Origin: Pseudovibrio sp. M1P-2-3
GTDB taxonomy: Bacteria > Pseudomonadota > Alphaproteobacteria > Rhizobiales > Stappiaceae
Direction of reading: 5' to 3'
Assembly: GCF_031501865.1 (NCBI RefSeq)
Contig: NZ_JARRCW010000002.1
Location: forward strand, 1-64,000
Length of the DNA: 64,000 nt
This document shows, one piece after another, positions 9,202 to 17,935 of this stretch (within the stretch, counting starts at the first letter, position 1; the number at the start of each line of letters is the position of its first letter). The position numbers and the translations under genes were made by a program. The notes beneath the pieces are model-generated. The model made no database searches. It saw only the letters and a list, made by a program, of their open reading frames with translations, and was not told the DNA's origin.

Positions 9202-9417
9202 TTATGAGCTCCTTGATTTTACTTCTATCGATAGTCCAAGTGCCTGCATAACTAAAAATGCTAGTCCTATTTGACAGCTACTCTTTCCGGTTTCGAGTTC
9301 GCGGATATATCGGATACCTACGCCGCTCACTGAAGACAGTTGGTTTAATGTTAAGTGTTGTGCTTTCCGTTCTTTCCGGATTGCAGAACCGAGATCTACA
9401 TGGTTTTCGATTTTCAT
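9202..9417 (-). CDS. hipB: HipB-like antitoxin, XRE-type DNA-binding protein
   Basis: A 71-residue helix-turn-helix protein. The XRE fold covers about residues 11-65, with the recognition region around LNQLSSVSGVGIRYIRELETG. In hipBA modules this protein binds the toxin and represses the shared promoter. It precedes hipA with a five-base gap. Two perfect inverted repeats with GGGA-type half-sites lie immediately upstream and fit its role as an autorepressor. Confidence 0.85.
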   Translation of the reverse strand: MKIENHVDLGSAIRKERKAQHLTLNQLSSVSGVGIRYIRELETGKSSCQIGLAFLVMQALGLSIEVKSRSS

Positions 9418-9420
9418 AAT

Positions 9421-9534
9421 TGTCCCTCTCGGGACAATATTAGATAAAAAATAGAGATCTTCAAGAAAAAATCCCGTTCGGGATAATTATCGTTAAATAC
9501 TGAAGTTAACATCAAATAAGTACCGATCGGGATT
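9421..9534 (-). promoter_or_regulatory. hipBA operator region
   Basis: Directly upstream of hipB are two perfect inverted repeats with four-base centres: TGTCCC-TCTC-GGGACA at 9421-9436 and ATCCC-GTTC-GGGAT at 9471-9484. A third, weaker element, CCGATCGGGAT, lies at 9523-9533. They share a TCCC/GGGA half-site and are spaced about 50 bases apart, close to five helical turns. In E. coli HipB binds similar TATCC-N8-GGATA operators, so these are the likely HipB sites. Confidence 0.6.
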
Positions 9535-9582
9535 CATTGCAGTACCCACAACATGTTTGTAATTGAAATGCACATAGGGCTA

Positions 9583-10281
9583 TCATCGCCTTGTACATAC
9601 TGTGAGTTTTGATGGATAACTCTCATTTTTGTGGTCAGTTTCATAGATCAAAGTATCATCAATATGTTCTATAATATCTCGAAATTCACTATCATCGGTT
9701 AGAGGTATTGGGGCCGGTGTTGGATGGTTATTGAGGCCCATTACTAAGATATCTGCTACGTTATCAATATCTTCAGACAGTCTGGTTACATCATAGGCAG
9801 GCTGAAATCCAAGAGACTTCCAGAAAGGCATGGTATGGCCGCTACCAAGTGCAGCACTTCTGAGCCTAACACGTTGAATAAGGGATGAGGCTTGCGCCAT
9901 GGTAGACTTGGCTAGCTGGGTTCCAATTCCTGTACCACGTAAAGATGGAGGTACATACAGCATATCAATATAAAGAATGCTCTCATCCTCCCATGCCTTA
10001 ATATATGGTTGGGTTGAGAATATATCTTCAAAACCTTTCTCAACCTCAACATGTGCTGGCCATGGGAAATCTCTCAGATCCAAATGTATTCCTGAGCTAT
10101 AATTGAACTGGAATTTCTCTAAATATTTTTCTAGTGACTGTGCTTTGATGAGGTCTAAATTTTGAGTAATTTGGTTAAATTCAAGAGCATCTGTTGCGTA
10201 AAGTGCCCTTTTATTGAGCTTCATAAGGAGCTCATTGAGCCGTTCATAATCGGGTTCGTGGTGAGCCGACTTGTGATCCAA
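9583..10281 (-). CDS. GNAT-family N-acetyltransferase
   Basis: A 232-residue protein with a GNAT acetyl-CoA-binding core at about residues 98-165: the strand ILYIDMLYVPPSLRG, then the pyrophosphate-binding loop RGTGIGTQL, and the late motif MPFWKSLGF typical of the last strands. The start is a TTG at 10281 preceded by a very strong GGAGGGGG ribosome site; the next ATG (10224) has none. The acceptor (small molecule, protein or drug) cannot be deduced. About 100 residues before the GNAT core have no motif that I recognise. It lies alone between hipB and the Gabija-like pair, all on the minus strand. Confidence 0.75.
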   Translation of the reverse strand: MDHKSAHHEPDYERLNELLMKLNKRALYATDALEFNQITQNLDLIKAQSLEKYLEKFQFNYSSGIHLDLRDFPWPAHVEVEKGFEDIFSTQPYIKAWEDESILYIDMLYVPPSLRGTGIGTQLAKSTMAQASSLIQRVRLRSAALGSGHTMPFWKSLGFQPAYDVTRLSEDIDNVADILVMGLNNHPTPAPIPLTDDSEFRDIIEHIDDTLIYETDHKNESYPSKLTVCTRR

Positions 10282-10355
10282 TTATACCCCCTCCGTAATC
10301 TTTACTTTTTCCCTGCCTAGTATCAGATTTCTTTTGCAAGAATAAAGAGGTAAAT

Positions 10356-11762
10356 CTATGAAGGTTGCAAGGTGGAACTAGGAGAGCATACCAATATACG
10401 TTTTGCACCTCGCGTGAGGGCAACATAGAGATTTTGGGCATTTAAGGACTGGGTATCAACGATGACCACTTGATCGGCTTCCAGTCCCTTTACCAAAAGA
10501 GTGCTGCCGACAGCTCGCTTACCAATGGTACGGCTATAGAAGCGCCTTTCTTCGCGTATCTTAATAGCGCGTTCTTTAATATCGTTTGGAGAGGGCGATG
10601 AATTAAATGCCTTGAGTAGCCCCCGAAAAACATCCTCACGATAGATGGACACTCCGGGTTGTTTTGAAATTGCGGATAACATTGCAGCAGCGTATTTAGG
10701 CGTTCTACTCCTATCAAAAGTGAGGATTGCCTGCTCAGCCTCATTCGGAGGCTTACGTGCAGTACCGGACTTTAATGAAGTGAACCTTTTGATTGTTTTA
10801 GATACCTCTACGCTTCGGAGGATATCTCCAGCCTTTCTTATTAAAGTCTCTGTTGCCGTCTTGGAAGAAAATTCATATGTAGATACGAAGTCAATGAGAT
10901 CGCTCAGTTCTGCATTTTCAACAACAGTGCTTCCCATCGTTGATCGTGCGATTTTTTGTTGCCTTCTTTTGTTCGTGCTATCACAAATAATTATAGAAGA
11001 GGTGATGCCATGTGGCATAGAATGAGTTGCCTCAAGTATTGGTGGCATGTTGGCGCTTGATGAAATATTGACCCAGGTAGCTCCAAATGGAGCTTGAAGT
11101 AAGTCTATGGGCTGCCCCATCAAAAGGTTAGACCTGATTGATAACAACCAATCTCCTAAGTCCTGCTGGCCGGCATTAATCCAACGATGGGGTGTCGATA
11201 ATTCAGTTTGAAGCGGAAAATCTTGTAAAACTGTTTGGTCCCAATCTATCTGGGTATCGCCAAAATCGAATATGTTTTGAAGAGGGTCGCCAAACACGCA
11301 AGTGGGTAAAATCTTAGACAGCTCATTTACAATAGCGTGCTGTGTTGCCAAGCAGTCTTGGTATTCATCGACAAACAAGTGCTCGTAGTTTGAGGCAATA
11401 AGTTCACTTATGTGCTCCTTTTTAAGAAGGGACAAGGCAGCCGCTTTTATGGCTGGGTAATCATTTTTGGGGGTGGATAGCTGGAGCGTTTTTGATGTTA
11501 TTCCGCTCTTTTCAGGAAACATACTTACAATACGCATTGCCCAGCCATCGAGTGTGGCTAATGCGTAATTATTTCGTGGTACAGCTTGTTGAACCAATCT
11601 ACTTCGTAAAGCTGCAACCCCTGCATTTGTGTGCGTGAGCACGAGAATAGGTTTTGCAGTATGCCTAATCTTAAGACACTCGGTAATAAGGTGGGTTTTA
11701 CCACAGCCAGCTGGTGCGACTATTGATCCCTTGGAAATATCCAATGCTGCGAGTTCAAGCAT
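10356..11762 (-). CDS. UvrD-like helicase, GajB-like partner of the OLD nuclease
   Basis: A superfamily 1 helicase of 468 residues. Visible motifs are Walker A APAGCGKT at residues 16-23, motif Ia (VLTHTNAG), Walker B VDEYQDC in the first third, and the C-terminal pair GLEADQVVIVD and YVALTRGAKRILV (motifs V/VI). It is shorter than repair helicases such as UvrD (about 720 residues), in keeping with GajB-type proteins. The start codon overlaps the end of the OLD nuclease gene by eight bases, so the two are translationally coupled. Class 2 OLD nucleases paired with a UvrD-like helicase form the Gabija anti-phage system, in which the helicase subunit works with the nuclease to degrade or nick phage DNA. 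Whether this is strictly Gabija or a sister system needs a profile search. Confidence 0.8.
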   Translation of the reverse strand: MLELAALDISKGSIVAPAGCGKTHLITECLKIRHTAKPILVLTHTNAGVAALRSRLVQQAVPRNNYALATLDGWAMRIVSMFPEKSGITSKTLQLSTPKNDYPAIKAAALSLLKKEHISELIASNYEHLFVDEYQDCLATQHAIVNELSKILPTCVFGDPLQNIFDFGDTQIDWDQTVLQDFPLQTELSTPHRWINAGQQDLGDWLLSIRSNLLMGQPIDLLQAPFGATWVNISSSANMPPILEATHSMPHGITSSIIICDSTNKRRQQKIARSTMGSTVVENAELSDLIDFVSTYEFSSKTATETLIRKAGDILRSVEVSKTIKRFTSLKSGTARKPPNEAEQAILTFDRSRTPKYAAAMLSAISKQPGVSIYREDVFRGLLKAFNSSPSPNDIKERAIKIREERRFYSRTIGKRAVGSTLLVKGLEADQVVIVDTQSLNAQNLYVALTRGAKRILVCSPSSTLQPS

Positions 11763-13467
11763 TTTGCCAATCCATCCATTTCAGAAGAGCGTCAATAACT
11801 TCCCTGAATGATTCATCAAGCATGGCGTAATTGGGTGCTATAATTTCATTTGCAACATATTCGTACCTATCAATTGACTTAAACCATCCGGCGCCAGCCT
11901 TTGCTGTTTTACCTAGAATGGTGACAGTCTCTAGTGAAACAGATTGATCATGAAGCTCGTGCCTTATGGTCTCAAGGTTATAAGAATTACTGGATTGGGA
12001 TTTAATTTGATCATTTATTTTTGCCTCTCCAACTTCTGATACTGCATAGTTCAACAACTTTTCTAAAGGTAGATCGTCTACACTTTGGAAGATCGCATCT
12101 TCAAGAGCCCATCCGTTTGGCCATTTAAAGATGGAGCCACCGTTATTCAGAAAACTTTCTTCCCCATATTGTTCAAGAGCACGATCACTGTCCATAAAGA
12201 TAGCGGTCCGGAAGCCCAAACGTAAGAATTCATTTGCCTTGGGAAGTATCCCAGAAGTTCCACCCGCATCGACCAGACTAACTCCAAGAATTTCATGTGA
12301 TTTATTTCGTCCGTGTCCTATGCCCCGTATGAAACCGATTTCTGATTTACCTTCACAAATCACGATGCTTTTGGCCAAAAAGGCCTCAGGAGCTGTTCGT
12401 AGGATGGCTTGGGATGTTTCCAATGGCTCTATAACGGTTAGCTCGCCACTTGAACTGTTTTTTCTAACAATGGTAAGCTGACTATAAGTCAGTTCACGCA
12501 GGACAACCGGAGAGTGGGATGTCGTAAAAGTCTGAAGTTTACTATTTTGATCCTTTGACCCTAAATCACTTAAAAGGCGCCGGATACGATGAGGTTCCAG
12601 GCCGGTCTCAACTTCATCTATCAGTGTTATACTAGAGCTATGGGAAGCTTTTAGAGCAAGTCCTGATATGAGAAGCGTTTTCGAGCCTGTTCCAAGTGAG
12701 GTGAGGGGAACACTTCTCGCTCCATGAAGGGCAACTGCTCCCGCCCCAAAGCTGACCGCATTGGCATCAAGCAGCGCGGATACACCGTCACCAATTTCTA
12801 TTCCAAGAGATTCTGCTGTTTCATCTACAGTATTCAAAGTGTCGGTGAGTTGAGCATTTGCTGTACTACCGAAATCCTCGCGTGCTTTTCTCGCAGAGCT
12901 GGATAGGGCTGCAGTAAGATCAGGACTTTCCTCAGTTAGTTTTTGGAAAATTGAGCCCTTACGCCAACTCATGTGCCAATCTGGATGGGTACCTAGTCTC
13001 AATGGTGATATTCGTTGTCGATCATCCCAACGTAGAAAACGTTGAATCCCTTTTTCTTCTGCGCGCCGTGATACCAAGGACCATTGCGGTTCAAGGTCAC
13101 TTTCAACCTTTAGTTGGATTGCTAAACAGGCCTCTAAACCAGCTTCTGGTTCTTGGAGTACCTTATGATTTATATGATCGTAGGCTTGTAAAAAGTCTCC
13201 ATAAATATCGAATGTCATAAGTTGCTCATCTAAATCTCCAAGAGCAATCCTAATAATTATAGGTTTGTGAGTCTCCAGATTATGGAAGTCAACATCTGAA
13301 AAGCTATAAGAACGTCTGGCGCCCAGACATAGGTCGATAGCATCCAAAATTGTTGTTTTTCCCGAATCTCCACATCCAATCAAGCAGTGTAAGCCGGGAC
13401 TTGGGTACCACTTGAATTTTTTGATTGATCTGAAATTCTTAATTCCAATTGCCCGAATTTGTGACAT
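11755..13467 (-). CDS. OLD-family ATPase/TOPRIM nuclease, GajA-like
   Basis: A 570-residue overcoming-lysogeny-defect (OLD) protein. The N-terminal ATPase has Walker A GCGDSGKT at 31-38, an ABC-like signature region around SLGTGSKTLLISGLAL, Walker B ITLIDEVETGLEP and the H-loop TTSHSPV. The C-terminal TOPRIM nuclease domain begins at VICEGKSE (about residue 370) and includes AGG and the FMDSD acidic pair. In Gabija, GajA forms a ring of nickases whose DNA cutting is held back by nucleotides and released during phage attack. The following helicase gene overlaps by eight bases. Neighbours are a HipBA module and a Fic protein, which fits a defence and stress island on the plasmid. Confidence 0.85.
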   Translation of the reverse strand: MSQIRAIGIKNFRSIKKFKWYPSPGLHCLIGCGDSGKTTILDAIDLCLGARRSYSFSDVDFHNLETHKPIIIRIALGDLDEQLMTFDIYGDFLQAYDHINHKVLQEPEAGLEACLAIQLKVESDLEPQWSLVSRRAEEKGIQRFLRWDDRQRISPLRLGTHPDWHMSWRKGSIFQKLTEESPDLTAALSSSARKAREDFGSTANAQLTDTLNTVDETAESLGIEIGDGVSALLDANAVSFGAGAVALHGARSVPLTSLGTGSKTLLISGLALKASHSSSITLIDEVETGLEPHRIRRLLSDLGSKDQNSKLQTFTTSHSPVVLRELTYSQLTIVRKNSSSGELTVIEPLETSQAILRTAPEAFLAKSIVICEGKSEIGFIRGIGHGRNKSHEILGVSLVDAGGTSGILPKANEFLRLGFRTAIFMDSDRALEQYGEESFLNNGGSIFKWPNGWALEDAIFQSVDDLPLEKLLNYAVSEVGEAKINDQIKSQSSNSYNLETIRHELHDQSVSLETVTILGKTAKAGAGWFKSIDRYEYVANEIIAPNYAMLDESFREVIDALLKWMDWQNA

Positions 13468-13658
13468 TGAATCTAATGCCTATCAATTACATACCTCAAT
13501 CCAGAATCGAGACTCAACAAGTATAGTATGTAATGATGGTCAGTTCATATACGGAATGGGCAGACTATGTTGAACTTGACAGCATCATTCATAGTCCGCG
13601 CCATCAGCCACCTCATGGTAGATGTATTGCACAGTCATAATGTGTATGCCTACCTGTA

Positions 13659-14678
13659 CTACTGTTTGGCCTTTTTGATAGACTGTTTCACACAGTAGGT
13701 ATTGCCATTGAGTGTCCCTGATAGGCCAGATAAACGAAGGGGATCGGAAACTTTAATGCATAACTGGAACCAGTTGGATGACAAGCGGTGGTATGTAATG
13801 GCGGCTGCATAGCCTGAGAGGGATTGCGGGTTATTTGCACAGCTCATGGGATCTAGGCTGGCTGGCAGCTCAGCTGCTTTGATGGTCAAGCATTGGGTAA
13901 CCTCACGCTGCAATGTTCGCAAGTCTGATAGACGTATACGGTCCAGATATTCTTTGCGGCCTTGGGCAGGTCCGCCAATCGTTGCAAACGAGAGCAGCAG
14001 CACGAGGACTGCTAAGCCTGCCGGTAGGACATTCGCTAGTGATCCGGCGCGGGATGTGGTAGCGGCACGTTCTTGTCTGAAGTAATAAATGACAACGCTT
14101 GAGATCACCGCAAAGGCAGCGGACTTGGCTATAAACCGCGCAGTGACATCCCCATCCAAAAAACGATACACTAAGTAGATGGCATCACACAGCAACGTTA
14201 GTGAAGCAACAAAGATGGCAATCGCCGTCAACCATTTGCGAAATTCGCCGTGTTTTTGAGCAAAGTTATCTGTATGAACCCGCATATCTCGAACATGCAA
14301 CCACACAAATAGGGGCGTGAAGACAATTGAGGCGGCCATGGACCAACGCTGCCCCTTAAGACTACCATACGAATGAGGTGTGGTTGGATCAGGGATCCAG
14401 AGCGTAATTTGCCCCAGAAGCATTATCAAGGTATTGATGATCACCATACCAAATGCGGTAAACAAAATTGAATAGAACAGTGCTTCCCATGCAGCAGTTG
14501 ATTGCTGGGGTCTCGGTACGGCGCCACTTAGTTCACACCGTGCCCAGCTGTTCAAGGCTGCGTCTACTTCTCCTCGGGACCACTTATTATCTAACAAACA
14601 CATGCGTATCTGTTCGTTGGATAGACCCTTATTGATAGCTTGGTGGACAAATTCAGATAAGACCTGCGATGGTTTCAT
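13659..14678 (-). CDS. Membrane protein, possibly DUF5671-like
   Basis: A 339-residue protein from the ATG at 14678 (a TTG 21 bases earlier is an alternative). The first 60 residues look like a small helical domain (SEFVHQAINKGLSNEQIRMCLLDNKWS) resembling ubiquitin-associated-type motifs used in DUF5671 proteins. Four to six membrane helices follow: about residues 68-90, 113-130, 155-175, 185-200 and 220-240. The C-terminal hundred residues are outside the membrane and hold three to four cysteines. Base composition is richer in GC than the pilus region, so it was probably gained separately. Function unknown; the DUF assignment is from memory and weak. Confidence 0.6.
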   Translation of the reverse strand: MKPSQVLSEFVHQAINKGLSNEQIRMCLLDNKWSRGEVDAALNSWARCELSGAVPRPQQSTAAWEALFYSILFTAFGMVIINTLIMLLGQITLWIPDPTTPHSYGSLKGQRWSMAASIVFTPLFVWLHVRDMRVHTDNFAQKHGEFRKWLTAIAIFVASLTLLCDAIYLVYRFLDGDVTARFIAKSAAFAVISSVVIYYFRQERAATTSRAGSLANVLPAGLAVLVLLLSFATIGGPAQGRKEYLDRIRLSDLRTLQREVTQCLTIKAAELPASLDPMSCANNPQSLSGYAAAITYHRLSSNWFQLCIKVSDPLRLSGLSGTLNGNTYCVKQSIKKAKQ

Positions 14679-14952
14679 GGTGCCCCACGATAACTCCAAT
14701 TTCAGAACGGTTTCGTCAGCATACCATTATATTATGTGTTCCGGTCCAGACCATAAACCCCAGCGCTCACAACTGCCGTTCCACAAGATGTGCCGTATGG
14801 GACGGTGTGGGCCTGCCAAACACGCAACTCGGCGGCTTGGTTGCAAGATAATAGCTTCCACATGGCGTAAGGATTTAGCTGGGCAATGTTACATTGCTGC
14901 TCTGTCTGTATTGCTTGCTGCACTAATATTTAGAACCCAAATCGCAGATTAA

Positions 14953-16488
14953 CTAAATTCGCGCAAAGCTTTCACGGTAAACTGCCTCAACCTGATGAAT
15001 TTCTTCAGCCGTCAGCCCCTGAAACTCCCTTTCCATAGCGCGTTTTGATAGTTTGCCCGCATTTTGCTTCAAGAAGTTAAAGAGCAAGTCGATCATAGAT
15101 GCGGGCATTTCGACCACCGCTTCAATTTTGGTTTTGAAAAAGTCGTAGTTTTCGAGGAATGCGGCCTGCTCTGGCAGGTCTTTTTCTATTGTTTGCTGAA
15201 CGCAGTTATAGAGGAACTCGGCGTGTGAGGTTGCGTCGAAAAAGCGATAGAAATCAGCAGTGTCGTTGATGACCTCTACATTCATGCCAATGCTTGGTTT
15301 CCACTCAATGAACGGCAACAGTCTTTGAGAGTATATCTCCAACACCTTGCGATAGTCATCAATCCGCTCCAGAATTGCGGAAGAAACTGGAAACACAATG
15401 CCAGGCGGATTAAAGCCTCGCGTTGTCAGAACGTGATGGATGAGGTAGCGATGAATACGGCCATTCCCGTCTTCGAAGGGGTGGATATAGACAAAACCAA
15501 AGGCCAGTGACGCAGCAGCCAAGACAGGGTCAAGAGCACCTGCATACTTGTTATCAAACTCGATCAGCCCTTCCATCAGCCCAGGTAAATCGTCATGCTT
15601 GGCGCTAATATGCTCTGGCAGTGGCAGGCGCGTTTCGGGTTCATGCTCCCCCACGAAGCCGCCTTCATGGCGTAATCCAAGTTTGATGAAGCGCTCTTTC
15701 CCAATAACGATGTGCTGTAAGCGCAAAAATTCATCCATATCAAGTGGGTGTTTTCCTGCCTCTCCTATGGCTTTCCCCCATCGCTGGATGCGGTTATGGG
15801 GCGGGGCCTCACCTTCAATGGCGTAGCTTGATTTTGAGTCTTTCAAGAGTAGGAAAGCTGCAGTTCTAGCGAGAACACCTGCGGACAATTTCCCAACAAC
15901 GTCTTGCGCTTGTTCATCAAGCTTTGCAGCCACATAGTGCTCCAGCTTTTCCGTACGGCGAATGAGCGGGCAATATTTGTTTGAACCGGTCAGGTTGTTT
16001 CTGACGCGGTGGCGCGTTGATGTGGAACCGCGCGCCCCCCATTGCAATTTCGTATCTACGATATCGGCATAGGTTCCAGCTTTAGCGTCGGGAAGATTGA
16101 GCTGCTCATCAAGTAGCCATTCGTATAAAAACCAAATGCGGCGCATATAGCGACTGGTTGGCTTCGCTCTGATCAGCTCTTCTATTTCTCCAGTCGGTAA
16201 CGCATGGAACAGCTTTTTTAAGAGCGCTAAATCCAACCCTTCATATTTCAGCGCAAAAACGAGATGCCCTTCAAGGGTTGCAGCAGGCTCATGGCGTGGA
16301 GTGTATATTCGCCAACCATTCTCTTCATATATTTTGTGCCGCGCGCCAATGGCTGATAGAGTGAACGGCAGTGGAACCTCTAGCTCAAAAGCTTTGATCA
16401 AAGCGGCATACCCCACGGGCAGAGCAGGTTCTGGAAGCCTGCTTTCGTGAAAAATATTGACTGGCTGTGAAAAGAAGGTCTGGGGCAT
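14953..16488 (-). CDS. Fic-domain protein (probable AMP transferase)
   Basis: A 511-residue Fic protein that should transfer AMP (or another phosphate-containing group) to a target side chain. The complete catalytic loop HPFEDGNGRIHR is at residues 336-347, with the catalytic histidine and the metal-binding acidic residue intact. An N-terminal inhibitory helix motif of the S-x-x-x-E-G type (SYAIEG, 221-226) lies before the Fic core, so this is a class II enzyme that restrains itself by blocking the ATP site. Residues 1-190 look like the N-terminal region common in long stand-alone Fic proteins and the C-terminal 110 residues may form a winged helix. It has a higher GC content than its right-hand neighbours. 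Target unknown. Confidence 0.85.
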   Translation of the reverse strand: MPQTFFSQPVNIFHESRLPEPALPVGYAALIKAFELEVPLPFTLSAIGARHKIYEENGWRIYTPRHEPAATLEGHLVFALKYEGLDLALLKKLFHALPTGEIEELIRAKPTSRYMRRIWFLYEWLLDEQLNLPDAKAGTYADIVDTKLQWGARGSTSTRHRVRNNLTGSNKYCPLIRRTEKLEHYVAAKLDEQAQDVVGKLSAGVLARTAAFLLLKDSKSSYAIEGEAPPHNRIQRWGKAIGEAGKHPLDMDEFLRLQHIVIGKERFIKLGLRHEGGFVGEHEPETRLPLPEHISAKHDDLPGLMEGLIEFDNKYAGALDPVLAAASLAFGFVYIHPFEDGNGRIHRYLIHHVLTTRGFNPPGIVFPVSSAILERIDDYRKVLEIYSQRLLPFIEWKPSIGMNVEVINDTADFYRFFDATSHAEFLYNCVQQTIEKDLPEQAAFLENYDFFKTKIEAVVEMPASMIDLLFNFLKQNAGKLSKRAMEREFQGLTAEEIHQVEAVYRESFARI

Positions 16489-17057
16489 GGCACGCGTGAA
16501 AACCCATTACAGAATGTGAATATTGATATACATAAACACTATTATCATGAATTTTGATTACTTTCAGTGTTTTTTGTTCTAAACTGACACAACGCTTGAA
16601 AAGCTATCACGGCTGCTGAACATTAAAGGGGCACGGGTATACGGTAGGATGGGTTCTAACTAATGAGAACTGGTATAACACAACATCATTTATGGTTGTT
16701 ACGTGCACCACAAGGAATCTTGTGAGACGAATTTGGAAGGTTAACTACCACAACGGAGGGACCGACTCCGTGTGTGCTGTATATGTTCTAGCTGTATGGT
16801 CCTGAGAGGAGGTAGAATCAACGTATCGTTGTCTGGCGGGAAAATAAAGGGATGCCTCCTATAATGGAGAGAGGTTCTAGAGGAAAAAGAACAAATTATG
16901 TGGGAGAAAATATATCAGCGCCATTTTAAGTTCCATAAAAAAGATTATCCGACTTTTATATGGAAGAACGGTATTTTAGACCCGTAACCTTCCAGAATTG
17001 CTGCACTTGTTGGAATGAGCGACCCTGTCAAGAAATTCATACGGGAGCTCTTATCTG
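16489..17057. other. Gene-free stretch of 569 bases
   Basis: I see no convincing reading frame, RNA gene or repeat here. The sequence lies between the start of the Fic gene and an integrase remnant and has the look of decayed or joined DNA. The first 80 bases should hold the Fic promoter. Confidence 0.4.
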
Positions 17058-17240
17058 ATGGTTACTCGAGAGCGGTATCTTTGGACAGTCCACATCCTTG
17101 TTCGCTCCGATGGTGAGCGTCTGCCGATGGTGCTCGACGCCAACGGCGTGCCCGCCCATTATCCCACCTGCCTAATCCTTTCAAAGCGCGCCAAGCATCT
17201 GGCGTATTCAACCCTCTATGGTTATCCTACTGCGCGATGA
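17058..17240 (+). pseudogene. Tyrosine recombinase (integrase) N-terminal fragment
   Basis: Sixty residues remain. The stretch ILVRSDGERLPMVLDANGVP followed by a HYPTCLILSKRAK-like segment resembles the start of long plasmid/ICE integrases, which begin with a short strand, R-x-P-x-L-x-D-x-x-G-x-P and then Y-P-T. After about residue 55 the similarity stops and a stop codon follows, with no catalytic domain (R...HxxR...Y) downstream. It is richer in GC than the sequence on either side. I read it as the truncated edge of an integrated or recombined element. Confidence 0.5.
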
Positions 17241-17344
17241 TAGAGTATATATATGTTGACCAAATTTCTGCTGGTAGGACTTCATAGATAACCGTGGACG
17301 GACTGTAGAGGTGTTTTATATTCCGTCCTAGATGACGAAAAATG

Positions 17345-17749
17345 CTATGAATCTTGACTTACTTTTGAAAGCTCCTTGGTTAAGGATAATATGCTTTTTT
17401 GTACATCACTACTGCATTTTTTAAAGTTGTTGAGTAATTCAAAGGCACCACTGATTGCTAAAAGCTCGCTTTCCTTGGTTTTTGAATATATTTCAACTCC
17501 ATCAAGTTGGGAAATACCCATAAAAAAATATGATACTTCCACATTCAAATGGAAGCTGATTTTAAATAATCGGTCAGAGGATATCCGGTCAATGCCATGT
17601 TCATACTTTTGGACTTGTTGATGTGAGATACCAATAAGTTTGCCTAACTGGGGCTGAGATAATTTTATCTGTGTACGTCTGATACGTATACGAGAACCAA
17701 TATACCGGCCGATATAGCTCTCTTCCTCTGTTTGGTTTTTTCTAGGCAT
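17345..17749 (-). CDS. XRE-family transcriptional regulator
   Basis: A 134-residue helix-turn-helix protein of the type common in alphaproteobacteria: a basic N-terminal tail, an HTH at about residues 20-75 (IRIRRTQIKLSQPQLGKLIG then ISHQQVQKYEHG), and a C-terminal helical region of about 50 residues. Related proteins control cell-cycle, symbiosis or plasmid functions. The ATG at 17749 is preceded directly by the TAGGATAAA motif found before several other genes in the window. It lies upstream, on the same strand, of no other gene, but it is close to the halogenase-like/AAA+ pair and could control that pair or the pilus operon; that is inference. Confidence 0.8.
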   Translation of the reverse strand: MPRKNQTEEESYIGRYIGSRIRIRRTQIKLSQPQLGKLIGISHQQVQKYEHGIDRISSDRLFKISFHLNVEVSYFFMGISQLDGVEIYSKTKESELLAISGAFELLNNFKKCSSDVQKSILSLTKELSKVSQDS

Positions 17750-17935
17750 TTATCCTACAATTCTGGGAGTACTCAATGGGTGAGTTTGAACTCATTCAAG
17801 TTTATGGCTTTAGAAAGAGAAGTTATTCCCTATTACACTGGTGATAAAAAACTAGCATGTGCAATGAATGTCTATCTCAAACGATCCTATTTGGGCTTAT
17901 GCCCGATCTTGGAGCATAAAATTGCCTAACTATAA

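Noticed and set aside
14602-14952. Plus-strand frames between the membrane-protein gene and the Fic gene
   Set aside because: No homology, poor starts, and partial overlap with the 5' end of the membrane-protein gene. The stretch 14700-14952 is best seen as noncoding.
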